Positions 20,101-30,492 are shown, counted from the stretch's first letter. The stretch: 64,000 nucleotides of DNA from Heliocidaris tuberculata (GCA_025618425.1 CM046846.1:35093363-35157362); one strand, 5' to 3'. Numbers and translations: made by a program. The notes: generated from the sequence alone by a model not told the origin.

Positions 20101-23100
20101 ATTTAAAAGTAAGTAGAACAGGTGAAGATACATGTGACATCTGTGCTAAATATTTTTACATAGTTATGATAATAACAATGAAGGGATGTTCTTTGTCTAC
20201 TAGAGCAATTGAGGAGGGTAACAATGAGGAGCTGTAAATTTTGTCCCCTTCTTTGTTCGCCATGTTCAGATCAGTCATTAGTGCTTGTTGGTAGAAACTT
20301 TTGAGACGCTCACAGCTCCTTCAAATACACTGTCTAGTGCTTTCGCAAATGTACAAAGAAACGCTTTACATTGTCTCAGTATAATCTTCAGCTAATGATG
20401 GAAACTGGATGCCATCATAACAAACATTATACTGGATGTTCAAAACTAAAAATAAATGATTATCATTTATATCAGCCAAAACAATTTCGGTAGAAAATAT
20501 TAGCTGAGTAATGAGCGCCGAGAGAGAATAAAGGAGCTGACGTCTCTTGCTAGAATATCAACTTTAAAAAATGTTGCCACTTTATCATCTAAACTTGTCA
20601 CAAAAATATACTAAATAAAATATTTCAAAAATACAAAAGAAGACCTCCTTGCCCGAATATGAAATGTCCCTTGCCGACTGCCCGAAGCTGGCAAGTTCAT
20701 AATTATCGAGGGCTGCAGCCCCACCACCCCCCCCCCCCCCCCCCCACTTACGCCTTTATGCGCCAAATTAATGTGAATTGTGCTTTCCAGTAAATATTCT
20801 TTCTGCAACTCTTTTTTTTTTGTTTCCTTATCAGTTTATATTCTATCCGCGGTCTAAAAAAGCTACCTTCTATATGATATACTATTGTTAAATAATTCAA
20901 GCTAATTTTTCCCGAAGTGCAACTTTACTAACAGCACTCAAGATTAGCTTTAATTACAAGTTTGTAATTCCATAAGAGCGTATACTGTCATCCTAGACAA
21001 TATTCACGATGACACGAAACGTCATAGCATATCCGGAGCTAACCGATCAACGAAAGTTTGAGCAAAATCAAATGAGAAATAAGAAAGTTATGAATTTTTG
21101 AACTTGTAACACAAATTGGCAACTCCGTGATGTATCCTGTGAGGTCCGCTCCCATTTGCCCAGTACTAAAAACAATCATAAATTTCCATTTTCTCTAAAG
21201 AAAACATTTAATCATACATGAACCCTAGACATAATCATTGCACATGTGTTTTTACACAAAAACAAAAAACAAAACAAAACAAAACAAAAAATGTACAATG
21301 TATTCCTTCATCAAAAACTAAGAAAATAAAAATGTATGAATTTCTCTATACAGCGCGAATGGGAAAGGACCTCGTAAGATAAGTCACAGAGTTGCCAATT
21401 TTTGTTTGATTGATTATAACTTCAAAAAAATCATAACTTTCTTATTTCTTATCGGATTTTGCTCAGACTTTCCCTTTTCTGTTTCTCTAATTTTCTGCTT
21501 TTATTAATAAACTAAATACCAGGGTGAACTTCCCCTTTAAAATGAAGAGTAAGTTTCCTTTCAATGGAACTGTGTTGTCCTGTGTCTGGAGTAGGAAAAC
21601 TAATCTGCACATGGATTAGTTTACCACCTCCATACATAGTATCGCATACTTTCATTGACAAGAAGTTGACGTTTATTTCACACGGAGGGTCGGGACTGCA
21701 CTGTAAAAAATGTGTTTAGTTTCTAAACACTTTTCTGTGACAGATTTAAAACACTGCGACGTGTTTATATATTGTACGGGTTTAAGAGCTAAGCCCATGT
21801 GTTTAAGAGCTAAACACATGTGCCTATTTTTTTTCATCTTTCAGCACGCCTTAGGTGTTTACTAGATGAACATGTTTACCTTTTAAATGGTTCTAATGTA
21901 TAGGCTAAACACCAAATGTTTACAAAATAATCATTTGGTGTTTACAGCTGTTTAAATACTAAACAGTGTGTGTGATTATGGTGTAAACATTTGGCGTTTA
22001 GCCTATACATTAGAACCATTTAAAAGGTAAGCATGTTTATCTAATAAACACCTAGGCGTGATGAAAATAAGCACATAATGTGTTTAGCTCTTAACTTAGC
22101 TACAATATATAAACACGTGGTGTTTACACCATAATCACACACACTGTTTAGTATTTAAACAGGTGTAAACACTAAATGATTAAGGTGTAAACATTTGGTG
22201 TTTAGCCTATACATTGGAACCATTTAAAAGGTAAACATGTTTATCTAGTAAACACCTAAGGCGTGCTGAAAGATGAAAAAAATAGGCACATGTGTTTAGC
22301 TCTTAAACACATGTGTTTAGCTCTTAAACCCGTACAATATATAAACACGTCGCAGTGTTTTAAATCTGTCACAGAAATAAACATGTCACATGTCGCATTT
22401 TTTTACAGTGTGGTTAGAGCTTTGGAGATCGTGTTGTAGATCGCGAAAAAGATGAGTTTCACATCTTTATGCTAAAACGAAATAAAGTACTAACCTTCAA
22501 GTCTATCTCTGTGCTCATTGCACCAATGGAAGCCCAGGGCTGAACCCCAGTCATGACACACTATGATCACCTGTGAAGATAAAGTTAAAAAAAAAAAACC
22601 AAAAACGTTTCCACCAAATTGTTTCTATTTCAGAGTAAAAATAAAAGACTTGAAAACGTCAAACATAAAATATTTTATTTCATAGTGTAGGCGTACGCAT
22701 ATTGTTAGAATTATTCAGCTGAAAAGACCTAATCATTCTATATCCTTTATTTGGTGTAAAAAAAGAATTTTAAAAAACACTAAAAATAACAAAATGAATG
22801 TACAGTATAAATGAAAGGCCCTTTTTTTTCAATTCCAAGATCTGTTAATATATGTCATAACATTATACGAATGTGAAATAGACATAAATCCAAAGGCAGA
22901 TACTAATGGGCCTAATTGGACGCCCCTAGAAAAGCAATATATACATGAAAACCGAGCGTTTCTAGAAATAAGAACACTGACCCTCCCCATTTGGGAACGT
23001 TTGGGGAAAGCCTATGCTGCCCCTCCTCTTAGAGGGCAGGCGGATTTCAGAGGGAGAGTAATTACAGGAAGAAAATGCCCCCTTCCGACAATCTTTGATC

Positions 23101-23901
23101 AGCTTTTGCAATTATGGAATAAAGTGGTTATGTTTTACGCATGACTGCTCTGAAATTTCAGTCCGATACTTGCGATACTTGCACCGTCGACAATAATAGT
23201 TCCACGGAAAATTTGGTACAGTATATGAACAAATTTTTAAAACTTCAACCTTGGACTCATCATTAAACCCAACCCTAAAGCTAAGTATAAACTTGAAACC
23301 CAAAGTTCAGGCTTTTAGACAATGTCTGATCCCCACCCTTCGAAATGGATTTGTGATCAGCGGCCACTTATATACGACAAGAGTACTGTATGATGACTTA
23401 ACACCTGATCATAATCTCAAAACGCCCTTTCTCCACATAAACTTAAAACTTAAACTTAAAAACAACAGTAAAGCTACAAACACATAAAACATATAACAGT
23501 CTGCAATTCAGTAATTGGCACAAGTGTGTATATATCAAAAACTACCATATATTTTTTTCAACCTTTTCTGGTAAGTTGACAGATTTAAACCAAGCAGACA
23601 AGTAGCGGTAATGATCTAAGAATCGATAGGAATGGTTGGCCAGTTTGTTAGAACGTCCCATCCCGATAAGATCTGGAGCAAGACATCGAGCGATGGGTTC
23701 TACGCGTGGTATTACATTCCTCCACAGATACGAAGACGTCGGGTTACCGTGAAGGAATACTACTGCGTGCTTACTGCTGCTGTTTTGGGGATCAGAGTCG
23801 TAATATGACATCTTCTCACCCAAAACATCGACTTTCTTACACTTTCCCCACCATTCATCGGCCGTAACGAGAGGAATCGTTGTCTGGTTGCGTGATGCCA
23901 T
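17159..23901 (-). CDS. Renilla-type luciferase / haloalkane dehalogenase-like protein, complete, three exons
   Basis: Exons (minus strand): 23901-23563, 22570-22495 and 17670-17159, joined at AAG|GTTGAA...TTCACAG|GTG and GAAG|GTTAGT...CTTTAG|GC; 308 aa plus TAG. The family's alpha/beta-hydrolase fold is complete. N53 of LHGNPTSS and W121 are the halide/oxyanion-site residues; D120 in CHDWG is the nucleophile, E144 in VHMEG the acid and H285 in EGSHFLQED the base. These numbers are identical to Renilla luciferase (311 aa). The pocket has I261-F262 (PGIFSEW) instead of Phe-Phe. I chose the Met at 23901 because MASRN gives a family-like N-terminus; an in-frame Met at 23994 overlaps the likely TATA box. 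The 76-nt middle exon has the same length and phase as in the paralogue at 1538, so the two genes are duplicates, tail to tail about 14.7 kb apart. No signal peptide. Luciferase or dehalogenase activity is undetermined. Confidence 0.95.
17943..17972. repeat. Short palindrome in luciferase-like intron 2
   Basis: CCACTGATCTCT, a 2-nt spacer and AGAGATCAGTGG form a perfect 12-bp stem. It is probably the remnant of a small palindromic element. Confidence 0.7.
19131..19354. mobile_element. 224-bp MITE with ~55-bp terminal inverted repeats
   Basis: The ends GTGGTATTCTGAGATTTATT and its complement AATAAATCTCAGAATACCAC continue as near-perfect arms to about 19187 and 19297. The GC-richer centre contains TGCGTACGCGG. 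I found no coding and no clear target duplication. Confidence 0.88.
19362..19574. mobile_element. Two adjoining palindromes with CCCTCTTGCATAAA ends
   Basis: 19362-19432 is a ~71-bp palindrome from CCCTCTTGCATAAAAAGTTG to its complement. 19434-19574 is a ~140-bp version with the same ends and an internal GCAAGTCCCAAATACGCAAT. They are a full and an internally deleted copy of one MITE side by side. Confidence 0.85.
19595..20070. mobile_element. Inverted minisatellite element (GTCGCTATTCATAAT repeats)
   Basis: About nine ~30-bp repeats of GAGGGTCGCTATTCATAAT run in one orientation to about 19870, then switch to the opposite orientation to 20070. The outer ends (GGGGTCCGCTCACTAGTCAT, and GACTAGCGAGGTTGCCCC read from the other side) are also inverted. 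The whole can fold into a long hairpin. Confidence 0.85.
20271..21049. other. Intron DNA with a 17-C run
   Basis: No gene seen. A C-run lies near 20727-20745, and an AT-rich stretch follows. Confidence 0.5.
21050..21540. mobile_element. Inverted-repeat element ending at TTAA
   Basis: Arms of about 45 bp near 21053-21105 and 21425-21475 (AAGAAATAAGAAAGTTAT versus ATAACTTTCTTATTTCTT) flank about 320 bp. The right end is GGGTGAACTTCCCCT followed by TTAA. The left outer end could not be matched, so this copy is probably truncated. Confidence 0.6.
21699..22410. mobile_element. 712-bp MITE with CACTGTAAAAAA ends and ~235-bp arms
   Basis: It starts CACTGTAAAAAATGTG and ends TTTTTTTACAGTG. The arms (to about 21935 and from about 22175) are near-perfect reverse complements rich in GTGTTTA words. 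The centre contains a further partial palindrome. It lies about 85 bp from luciferase-like exon 2, inside intron 2. Confidence 0.88.
22571..23562. other. Intron 1 of the luciferase-like gene
   Basis: 992-bp intron with GT (minus strand 23562-23561) and AG (22572-22571) ends. No repeat or other gene is evident; a stop-free stretch at 23251-23487 on the plus strand has no recognisable domain. Confidence 0.85.
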
Positions 23902-23976
23902 TCTGTAAACTAGTTGTACGCTAATGAAGTTTGAATGTTTCAAGATGATCTGAGACTGCACAAAGAGCTGCAGAAC

Positions 23977-23990
23977 GCCTATATATATTG
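23977..23990 (-). promoter_or_regulatory. Candidate TATA box of the luciferase-like gene
   Basis: On the minus strand CAATATATATAGGCG lies about 80 nt upstream of the chosen ATG (23901). A start site about 30 nt downstream would leave a 5' UTR of about 50 nt. This is a motif-level inference only. Confidence 0.4.
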
Positions 23991-24094
23991 CCAAGAAAGA
24001 GTAAACAGAATTGACCTCTCTTTGTTATTCAGAAAAATACGTGATGGATTGCTGAAAAGGTATGTAGAATGTAAATAAGGTATTCATTACTCTC

Positions 24095-24566
24095 TCTCTA
24101 AAAAAAAAAAAGAGTAAATTTTCACTATGTTTTCACTCCCCCGGGAGTCACGTCAGTGATCACTTGTTTAAGAGTGAATATCGAGTGACTATCGAGTGCT
24201 CTCTAAATTAAAGGAAAAGAGTGGAGTTTCACTCTATTTATATCGGATTGGATTTTATTGAGCTAAAAACTATCAAAAACAAGGACAAACGGTCCGAAGG
24301 CCGATGTTTGTCTTGTGTACAAATTAAAATTGTATACATGTACAAATGAAGATCACATGGTAAATATATATAAAAGTAATGAATTACAGTAAATAAAATA
24401 GCTATAACATGTGACAATACAGTACGTTACTCCCAAGTAGTAAATTGTTTTTGGGAAGAGAAAAATAGCAGAAGAAGGAGGAAAAAGGGAGAGAAGGAGA
24501 GAGAGAGAAAGAAAGGGAGGAGAAGAGAACACAAGCTAGGAGGAAGGGGAGTAACTATCAAGCACA

Positions 24567-24604
<38 letters not shown>

Positions 24605-24895
24605 GAAGTATAAAGTGATTACTCTATAAAGGAAACATTGGAACTAAGCACACACTGAGATTTGATGTAGAATACGTGCACTACACATAGGGTGTTCTTA
24701 CTGTCACTACTGTCACTACCTGCCTGTGCCATAAAAGAATTTTGAATTTTGAATTACGGCAAGGTATTAGGCACAAATGTCATTATTTTCACTCTATGTT
24801 CATTCCCCCATGCAGGGAGTGACGTCAGAGATCACTCTATTTTTTTTAATTTTTTTTTTAGAGGGAGTTGTTAAACAGTCCCGGGAGCGAAATAT
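24095..24895. repeat. Diverged repeat pair with CACGTCAGNGATCACT words around a LINE-like insert
   Basis: 24115-24170 and 24783-24840 are direct repeats sharing TTTTCACT, a CCC-rich centre and ACGTCAG(T/A)GATCACT. The second contains the palindrome TGACGTCA. Between them lies a minus-oriented segment whose end AATAAAATCCAATCC looks like a LINE 3' tail, a purine-rich stretch (24475-24550), a (TA)n run (24570-24602) and an AATTTTGAATTTTGAATT tail near 24735-24756. Confidence 0.55.
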
Positions 24896-25655
24896 ATACC
24901 GTTGAATAAAGAATGACGGAGCACTTTTTACATTTTATTCTTAGTATGTGTACACCCCAAAATGCAAACAAGTTCAGGTGCTCGAAAAACAGATCATTTG
25001 TTTACCTTTCTGCTGGTGACCCTTACCCTGGATATACATATTTAAGATATCATGATTATTTGCTAAATCACGCTTGGAAAGATTCCGTTCATTGTCAGAC
25101 AGCAGACTGTGGTAGGCCCTATAGATAGATGCAAGGTCCGCCGTATCACGAATTTTGAAAATAAGATAAAATCAGGTATTTAGGGGTGTTAAGAGAAAAG
25201 AAAAAGTACCAAAGCGCTTTAAACAAAATGAAATATAATTTGGTAAGAATAAAGCCCCCCATCCCCCCCCCCCCATAAAATAAAATGAGACCCACCTATC
25301 CCTCACTTTGGGTTAGGGTTAGGACGATGTAGAGACGCTTTGCGTTAGTGTCAAATTGCCCTCCTCGCACTTATTTCATACACAAAATTGTACTGACTTT
25401 ATAAACAAAATGTTTCTGTATTTTTTTTGACCAAAAAAGAAAAAGAAAAATAATTTTAAAAATAATAAGAATTAAACATATCAATAAAATAATAAAACAG
25501 TCACGGCATGGGAGGGGATAGTCATAAGCCTAAGGCTTGAAAGTAATGCCCCTCAAGCAGTGGCGTATCTAGGCATTATGGCGCCCAGGGCAAACAATGA
25601 AGTTACGCCCTCTCCCCCTCTCCGAGTGTACGTGTCAGAACGGGGAACAGACATT
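24896..25655. other. Intergenic, no gene seen
   Basis: A C-run near 25258-25274 and one GGGTTAGGGTTAGG telomere-like word near 25312 are the only distinctive features. Confidence 0.5.
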
Positions 25656-25855
25656 TGCTCCGGCGACAGTTGCTCCTGCGACAAATGCTCCTAAAAATAC
25701 GACAATTTCTCGGCGACAATTGCTCCTGCGACAATAATTGCTCCGTCGAAATTTCCTCCGATCGAGCGACAATTGGTCCGCGACAACTGCTTCGTCGATA
25801 AAAATGGTATAGGCGACAATTTCTCCCGCAACAATTGCTCCAACGACAACCTTGT
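25656..25855. repeat. Degenerate ~15-bp minisatellite GCGACAATTGCTCCT
   Basis: About ten imperfect copies of CGACAATTGCTCC(T)G. The minus strand is stop-free because of the periodicity but encodes only a repetitive peptide. Confidence 0.8.
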
Positions 25856-26239
25856 ATAAAGTGTATAAAGCGAACACAACAAATTCAGACAAAAGATGTT
25901 GTTGGTGTTTTGGGATTTGGCAATAAATCTTTTTAAAGATTTTTTTTTCTACCACTTTCCTTTCTGATTTTGCCTATACTTAATTATTCATCTATATGTT
26001 TTATCATTTTGCTACTCTTCCCCCCCCCCCCCCTCTCTCTCTTTCTTTATCTTGGACATTTTTTAACACAACTGAGTAAATGATGACGAACATTTATTTC
26101 TAAATAGCCATTCTATCTACTAGTCATGACACTTGCTAGTGGGGGAAAACAAGCTAGCCCTGTTCATGGTTCAATTTAATAGTGTAATAGTGAGGTGAAG
26201 GGAATAGACCCAAAATATGGGGAATTGGAGGAATTAAGC
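25856..26239. other. Intergenic, no gene seen
   Basis: AT-rich with a C-run near 26020 followed by CTCTCTCT; no gene recognised. Confidence 0.5.
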
Positions 26240-26396
26240 ATTCGCTCCCGGTCCTCCCGTCACGTGGAGCTTGCATAATGCCTCGCAAACAAAACAAATT
26301 GACATATATTATACTTATCAATATGGCAATACTCTATCAAACAGAAAATATCATAATAATGCCTCCAGCTGCCTGACTCCCCATGCGGAACTGTGT

Positions 26397-26398
<2 letters not shown>

Positions 26399-26491
<93 letters not shown>
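26399..26491. repeat. (TA)n microsatellite
   Basis: About 93 bp of TA with one C interruption, directly followed by the 80-bp repeat unit at 26494. Confidence 0.95.
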
Positions 26492-26493
<2 letters not shown>

Positions 26494-26495
<2 letters not shown>

Positions 26496-26573
26496 GTAAG
26501 GAAATAACATATACAACAGCTTTGGCAACTCTCGTGGAAATAATTATAATTGTGAGAAATGAAAATGAGAGAA
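26494..26573 (+). repeat. 80-bp dispersed repeat unit, copy A
   Basis: Begins TTGTAAGGAAATAACATATA and ends GAAAATGAGAGAA. It is identical to 26907-26986, and its first ~55 bp also form both arms of the palindrome at 11231-11398. Confidence 0.93.
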
Positions 26574-26648
26574 TAATGGTTGCGTAGCTTAAATCAAAGT
26601 TCCCCAGAGCTGTCCTCCCTTTTTGAATTTTTGCAAAGGTTGAAAAAA

Positions 26649-26720
26649 TGTCTCCGCCGGGAATCGAACCCGGGTCGCTGGCTTAGAACGCCAATGCCTT
26701 AACCACTAGACCACGGAGAC
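26649..26720 (-). tRNA. tRNA-Arg (anticodon UCU)
   Basis: The minus strand folds as a full cloverleaf: acceptor GTCTCCG/CGGAGAC, D stem GTCT/AGGC, anticodon stem TTGGC/GCCAG with loop GTTCTAA (anticodon TCT), variable loop CGAC, T stem CCGGG/CCCGG with loop TTCGATT, and discriminator A. There is no intron and no encoded CCA. The A box (TGGTCTAGTGG) and B box (GGTTCGATTCC) fit the Pol III consensus, and a T6 terminator (26643-26648) follows immediately, which favours a real gene over a SINE head. The residue before U33 is an unusual G. A rearranged 3' half lies at 26987. Confidence 0.88.
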
Positions 26721-26906
26721 GGGCCAGTGATTTCGGCGACACCAGATTCAATTGACCGACAGATTGACATATCTTCAACCTTATTAATCAATTCCTTTGT
26801 TGGGGGCAGGTGAGTTTTGAACAAAGACAAGTCGCATGCATCAGCTGGATCCAAGCGAATGCTTTGAGATACATGTATACATTAGAATAATAATCATTAT
26901 GGACAA

Positions 26907-26986
26907 TTGTAAGGAAATAACATATACAACAGCTTTGGCAACTCTCGTGGAAATAATTATAATTGTGAGAAATGAAAATGAGAGAA
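26907..26986 (+). repeat. 80-bp dispersed repeat unit, copy B
   Basis: Identical to 26494-26573 but without a neighbouring TA tract. Its last ~33 bp are repeated in inverted form at 27085-27116, so that the tRNA fragment between them is flanked by inverted repeats. Confidence 0.93.
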
Positions 26987-27084
26987 CTGGGTTCGATTCC
27001 CGGCGAAGACATTTTTTCAACCTTTGCAAAAATTCAAAAAGGGAGGACAGCTCTGGGGAACTTTGATTTAAGCTACGCGACCAT
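26987..27084 (+). pseudogene. tRNA-Arg 3' half with copied 3' flank
   Basis: CTGGGTTCGATTCCCGGCGAA is the T arm and acceptor 3' strand of the tRNA at 26649 with two changes. The T6 terminator and about 75 bp of 3' flank (TTTTGAATTTTTGCAAAGG on the complementary strand) follow. The 5' half is absent, so it cannot make a tRNA. Relative to the adjoining 80-bp unit the module is inverted compared with copy A. Confidence 0.88.
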
Positions 27085-27382
27085 TATTCTCTCATTTTCA
27101 TTTCTCACAATTATATAAACAAAAGTATGAAAAAGATGATATACCAGTATTATCAAAGTACGACAATCATTCTGGGTTGCCAAGTTCAACTTTTTAAACT
27201 GGTCAAGCGAGGTATTAAGTGTTCGCTCCCGGGTCTCCCTCAACGTGGAGCTGGCAAACGTCTTGCAAACAAAAACAAACAAATATATTGATTAAACTGT
27301 ACAGGTTTCTTTTTCTCTCTCTAAACTGGTCATAATTATGCCTGGAACCAGCTCCCCGGCTCCAGTCGCGCTGAGCTGGTGT

Positions 27383-28015
27383 CGGCTTATCAAGACCAAA
27401 ACGAAAAAACAAAACACAGACAAGATTCAGAGCAAACGTCAAGCGTATGGCAGCGAAAGCAAATATGATTATGATAAAGTAAAAGAACAATCAAAATAAA
27501 AACCTCCAAGGCCTATGTACGTTGAATCCATTGGGGTATGGAGGGGGGGGGGGGGGTGAAGGGGACTTGTGGCTGTGTCCTCCCCCCGGTAAAAACTTGC
27601 CGTTGGTACTAAACAATGCCTGTGTCGGTATATATTCGGTTGTGTGGAAGAAAAAAGGAAGGATGAAAGAAAGAAAAGGGCAAGGAAGAAGTCAAGAAAG
27701 AAAAAGAAAGAAAGTAAGATAGATAGAGAAATGAAGCAGGTGCGTCGAAGATCCTGTGGTGGGGGGCATATACCCGCCATGAAAATGCTATTTGCGAAAG
27801 TATGCCCACCCCCATTAAATGTGGTTAATAATGGGGTAAAAAAATAAAACGTTCATTTTTATAGCTTGCTCGCTTCGCTAGTATTCACGTCAAAATGCCT
27901 GTTTCAAATAAATGATGTTCTTAATCTCACTCACTTTCATGTCAATGCCCATTTCCCGAGTAATAATTTTGGCCTGCTCGCTTTGCTCGCTCGTAATCAC
28001 GTTAGGCCCAGGTTC
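27383..28015. other. Intergenic with low-complexity tracts
   Basis: A 14-G run near 27542, an AAAGAAAGAAG-rich purine tract (27640-27745), and CTCGCTTCGCTAG / GCTCGCTTTGCTCGCTCG words near 27866 and 27975. No gene seen. Confidence 0.5.
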
Positions 28016-28774
28016 TTAAAGGAAACCTCACCCCAAGAAATAAAAGTAGTTATTTTGAGAGATTTATTGTATTCTTGCATGTCAACTTACAACATTCCCC
28101 ATCAAATGTACGAGAGAGGTATAAATTAAGATATTATGAACGTAATGTATGGTTTCTCAGCACGATATGGGCATCTCCATTTTCTTCATAACTGACGTAC
28201 TAAGCGAAGTCGAATAGTAAGCTAACTTATTCAAATTTATAGATGCTTCCTTCCCAAGTATCTGTGGTGCTGAAGTATTTCATTCACCTGCTATTATTGT
28301 AAGACCGCAAATTGCATAAATATACGTTGTGGCTCTTGCGGGGTGAAGGTTTTGCATAAATAGAATTGATTTGTCATTGCTATATTTCATTGTTTTAAAG
28401 AAAGGAGTTACATTTCCTCTTCTTTAAATATTTTCCACCAAATATTATTTTTGCCTTGTCAGCTTTGACTTTTTTCTCATTGAAAAGTAGAGGTTTTGTT
28501 ACTGAATCTAAATGTTTCTCTACTAAAGCTTGGCCCATGCATGATCATGTACAACTCCGCCTGATACGTCATATTATCAAGAAAATGGCAGCGCCCATGT
28601 CATGGTAACAGGTCTTACAGCATACCGAGAATATCTTCATATATATATATATATATATATATATGTATCTCTTGTGCATTTTCGTAAGGAATATTGAAAA
28701 TAGATAGGCAGGAAATAAATTCATCTTTCGTCACAACTACATTATTTTATTTCTTGGGGTGAGGTTTCCTTTAA
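28016..28774. mobile_element. 751-bp MITE with 26-bp TIRs and TTAA target duplications
   Basis: The element (28020-28770) begins AGGAAACCTCACCCCAAG and ends with the exact reverse complement; 26 bp match perfectly. It is flanked on both sides by TTAA (28016-28019 and 28771-28774), the target duplication of piggyBac-type transposases. It has no coding; a (TA)n run lies at 28640-28664. The terminal bases are not the usual piggyBac CCY, so the superfamily is inferred from the duplication. Confidence 0.87.
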
Positions 28775-29130
28775 TTATTTTTATCCGTGGGCCAAAAATA
28801 TTTCTGAAATTACTTCGCGGGCTATACAAGGTATTACTGTCCTTACTGTCTTGCATTTATAACGTAGCTACAGGGTGGACTTCTCCAGGATGATCAACTT
28901 TCCAGTCTATAATTTTTGTGAGTGAGCGTAGAGAGATAGGTAAAAAATACACTTGGTTTCATGTAGTGAAAATATAATTTAATCATTAAAAAGCTAGATA
29001 AGAATGACAAAGAAAGCATTTCTCTGCTGGAACATGAGATGGCAAGTTCCCTAAGAAATTGTGATTTTTAAAACCTTTTCCTTCTTTTGTATAGGGGGGG
29101 GGGGGCGGTCAGTCCCTGGCCTCATCCGTT
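28775..29130. other. Intergenic, no gene seen
   Basis: AT-rich DNA ending in a 14-G run near 29094-29106. Confidence 0.5.
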
Positions 29131-29380
29131 CACTCCTAGAAAAAATGGTGCTGATTAAAACCTTTTCTTGTCCCACATTTGGAACCTTTTAAGGCTACAA
29201 TGAGCTAATACTAGCCCATTTTCCAAAAGGGTTCTAAAATGGGTCTTAAAAACCATTGCTGGTTGTACAAGGTACCTTGGGGTCATGAAAACATAAAGAA
29301 CCATTTACAGAACCCCTTTTTAGTAGGGTTCTAAATACGGAACAAGAAAGTGTTCTAAGTGGCACATTTTTCTAAGAGTG
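29131..29380. mobile_element. 250-bp MITE with CACTCTTAGAAAAA ends
   Basis: CACTCCTAGAAAAAATGGTGC at the left pairs with GGCACATTTTTCTAAGAGTG at the right (about 18 of 20). Inner arms are rich in GGTTCT/AGAACC words. No coding. Confidence 0.8.
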
Positions 29381-29411
29381 TTCCATGGGATGTGCAGGCA
29401 TATGCCCGCAC

Positions 29412-29450
29412 ATACCATAGGCTTTATCTTGCCCTAATCTCCCCCAGAAC
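29412..29450 (+). repeat. Fragment of the 645-bp array monomer
   Basis: CATAGGCTTTATCTTGCCCT followed by CCCCCAGAAC matches the monomers at 32930-48010. It breaks exactly where the dispersed telomere-repeat element begins. Confidence 0.85.
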
Positions 29451-30490
29451 CTATTGACGATGTGTAAAGTTCAGAGCTGCCCTCTACGTCCAAATGCAGC
29501 AAGGGTGACTTTTCCTTATTTCTGGCCTATTCGGTTAGGGTTAGACCCCATTAGGGTTAGTCATATTAAACCCCTTTCCCATGAATATAAGCAATAATGC
29601 TTTTAAGTGTGTGTAGATAAATAACTAATCGTGATTTAAAAAAAGAAAAAAATTCATTAAACCTAGGAATAAGAAATCAGAGCCATGCAAAATGAGGTTA
29701 GGGTTAGGATTTTCTCCGCTTTTGGTCCTCTGACCTTAGTTTTTTTTCCCCCAAAAATGGCCATATTTCAGTCAAAAATAGGGGGTTAGGGCTAATTTTT
29801 GGATATGTTGTATCAAATGGTATCAGCTTTCTGGTAAAAATTTTTTTACAAAATTGGATGAATATTTCATGACGTCATTCTGAAGCTGGGAACTAAGAAT
29901 TGTCTAAAACCCTTAAATGAGAAAACTTCATTTTTTGGCCAAGTTTGATTTCTGACAAATTTCTTGAAGGGGTTAGAGGTCAGACATACGGGGTTAGAAC
30001 GCTGTTTTGAACAGGTTTCATCTAGCGCATAGCAGCGTCGAAATTTAAGTCAGGAACCATGTTAACTAGAAAAAGGACCTGCGCGCACCCCAAAGTGTTT
30101 ATTTAGCAGATATCTTTTTCGTTTGAGGAAAAAAGTGGGGAAAGTTGCCGAAACATACTAGATTAGGGTGTTGCCTACATACTATTCAAAATTCAGCTCA
30201 AAATAACGATGAAATAAAAAATTATGACCATTTTTCCAAAAAAATTCTGGGGTTAGCAAAAAGGACCCCCACGTACCCCGAAAAGGACATTAAGTACCTT
30301 TATGTACCTTTCTTGACTTTACACTGGATTTTGAAACCTTTAACCTTTGACCTTTGACCTCATTTTCAGTGTAGGGGTAGAGTAGGTTCTAGGCTACAAA
30401 TAGTTTAACGTTTAAGTTTAACCCCCCACTACTTTTCCTAAAATTGCAATTTTAGTGAACCCATGTCACTAAAAAACTCTGAAATAAACC
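29451..30490. mobile_element. ~1.04-kb dispersed element, copy 1
   Basis: It starts CTATTGACGATGTGTAAA and matches 52294-53338 over its whole length with few changes (TCAGAGCTGCCCTCTACGTCC, GACGTCATTCTGAAG, ACCTTTGACCTTTGACCTC and others). It contains scattered GGTTAGGGTTAG words and AAAGGACC...GTACCCCG words (30258-30300), apparent seeds of the tracts that follow. No coding or terminal inverted repeat was seen; family unknown. Confidence 0.85.
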
Positions 30491-30492
30491 CA

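Larger units (their letters stand above)
18990..20270. mobile_element. Palindromic element hosting three further palindromic insertions
   Basis: Arms near 19011-19052 and 20205-20250 are reverse complements (GGACAAAATATACAGCTCCT versus AGGAGCTGTAAATTTTGTCC), extending more weakly outward. Between them, in order, lie three separate inverted-repeat elements (19131-19354, 19362-19574, 19595-20070). A 17-bp inverted repeat with AAAGAACATCCCTTCA lies at 20071-20087 and 20179-20195. The simplest reading is nested insertion of MITEs in intron 2 of the luciferase-like gene. Confidence 0.7.
26240..27382. repeat. Direct repeat pair flanking the tRNA region (26240-26396 and 27205-27382)
   Basis: Both copies run from TTCGCTCCCGG(G)TC through ACGTGGAGCT and GCAAACAAAAC to a C/T-rich GCCT...CCAGCT end. 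The first copy is interrupted at its 3' end by (TA)n. The ~800 bp between them holds the tRNA gene and its rearranged copy. Confidence 0.65.

Noticed and set aside
23902..23994. Upstream in-frame Met (23994) for the minus-strand luciferase-like gene
   Set aside because: It would add 31 residues not expected for the family and overlaps the TATA-like word; the Met at 23901 gives Renilla-matching numbering.
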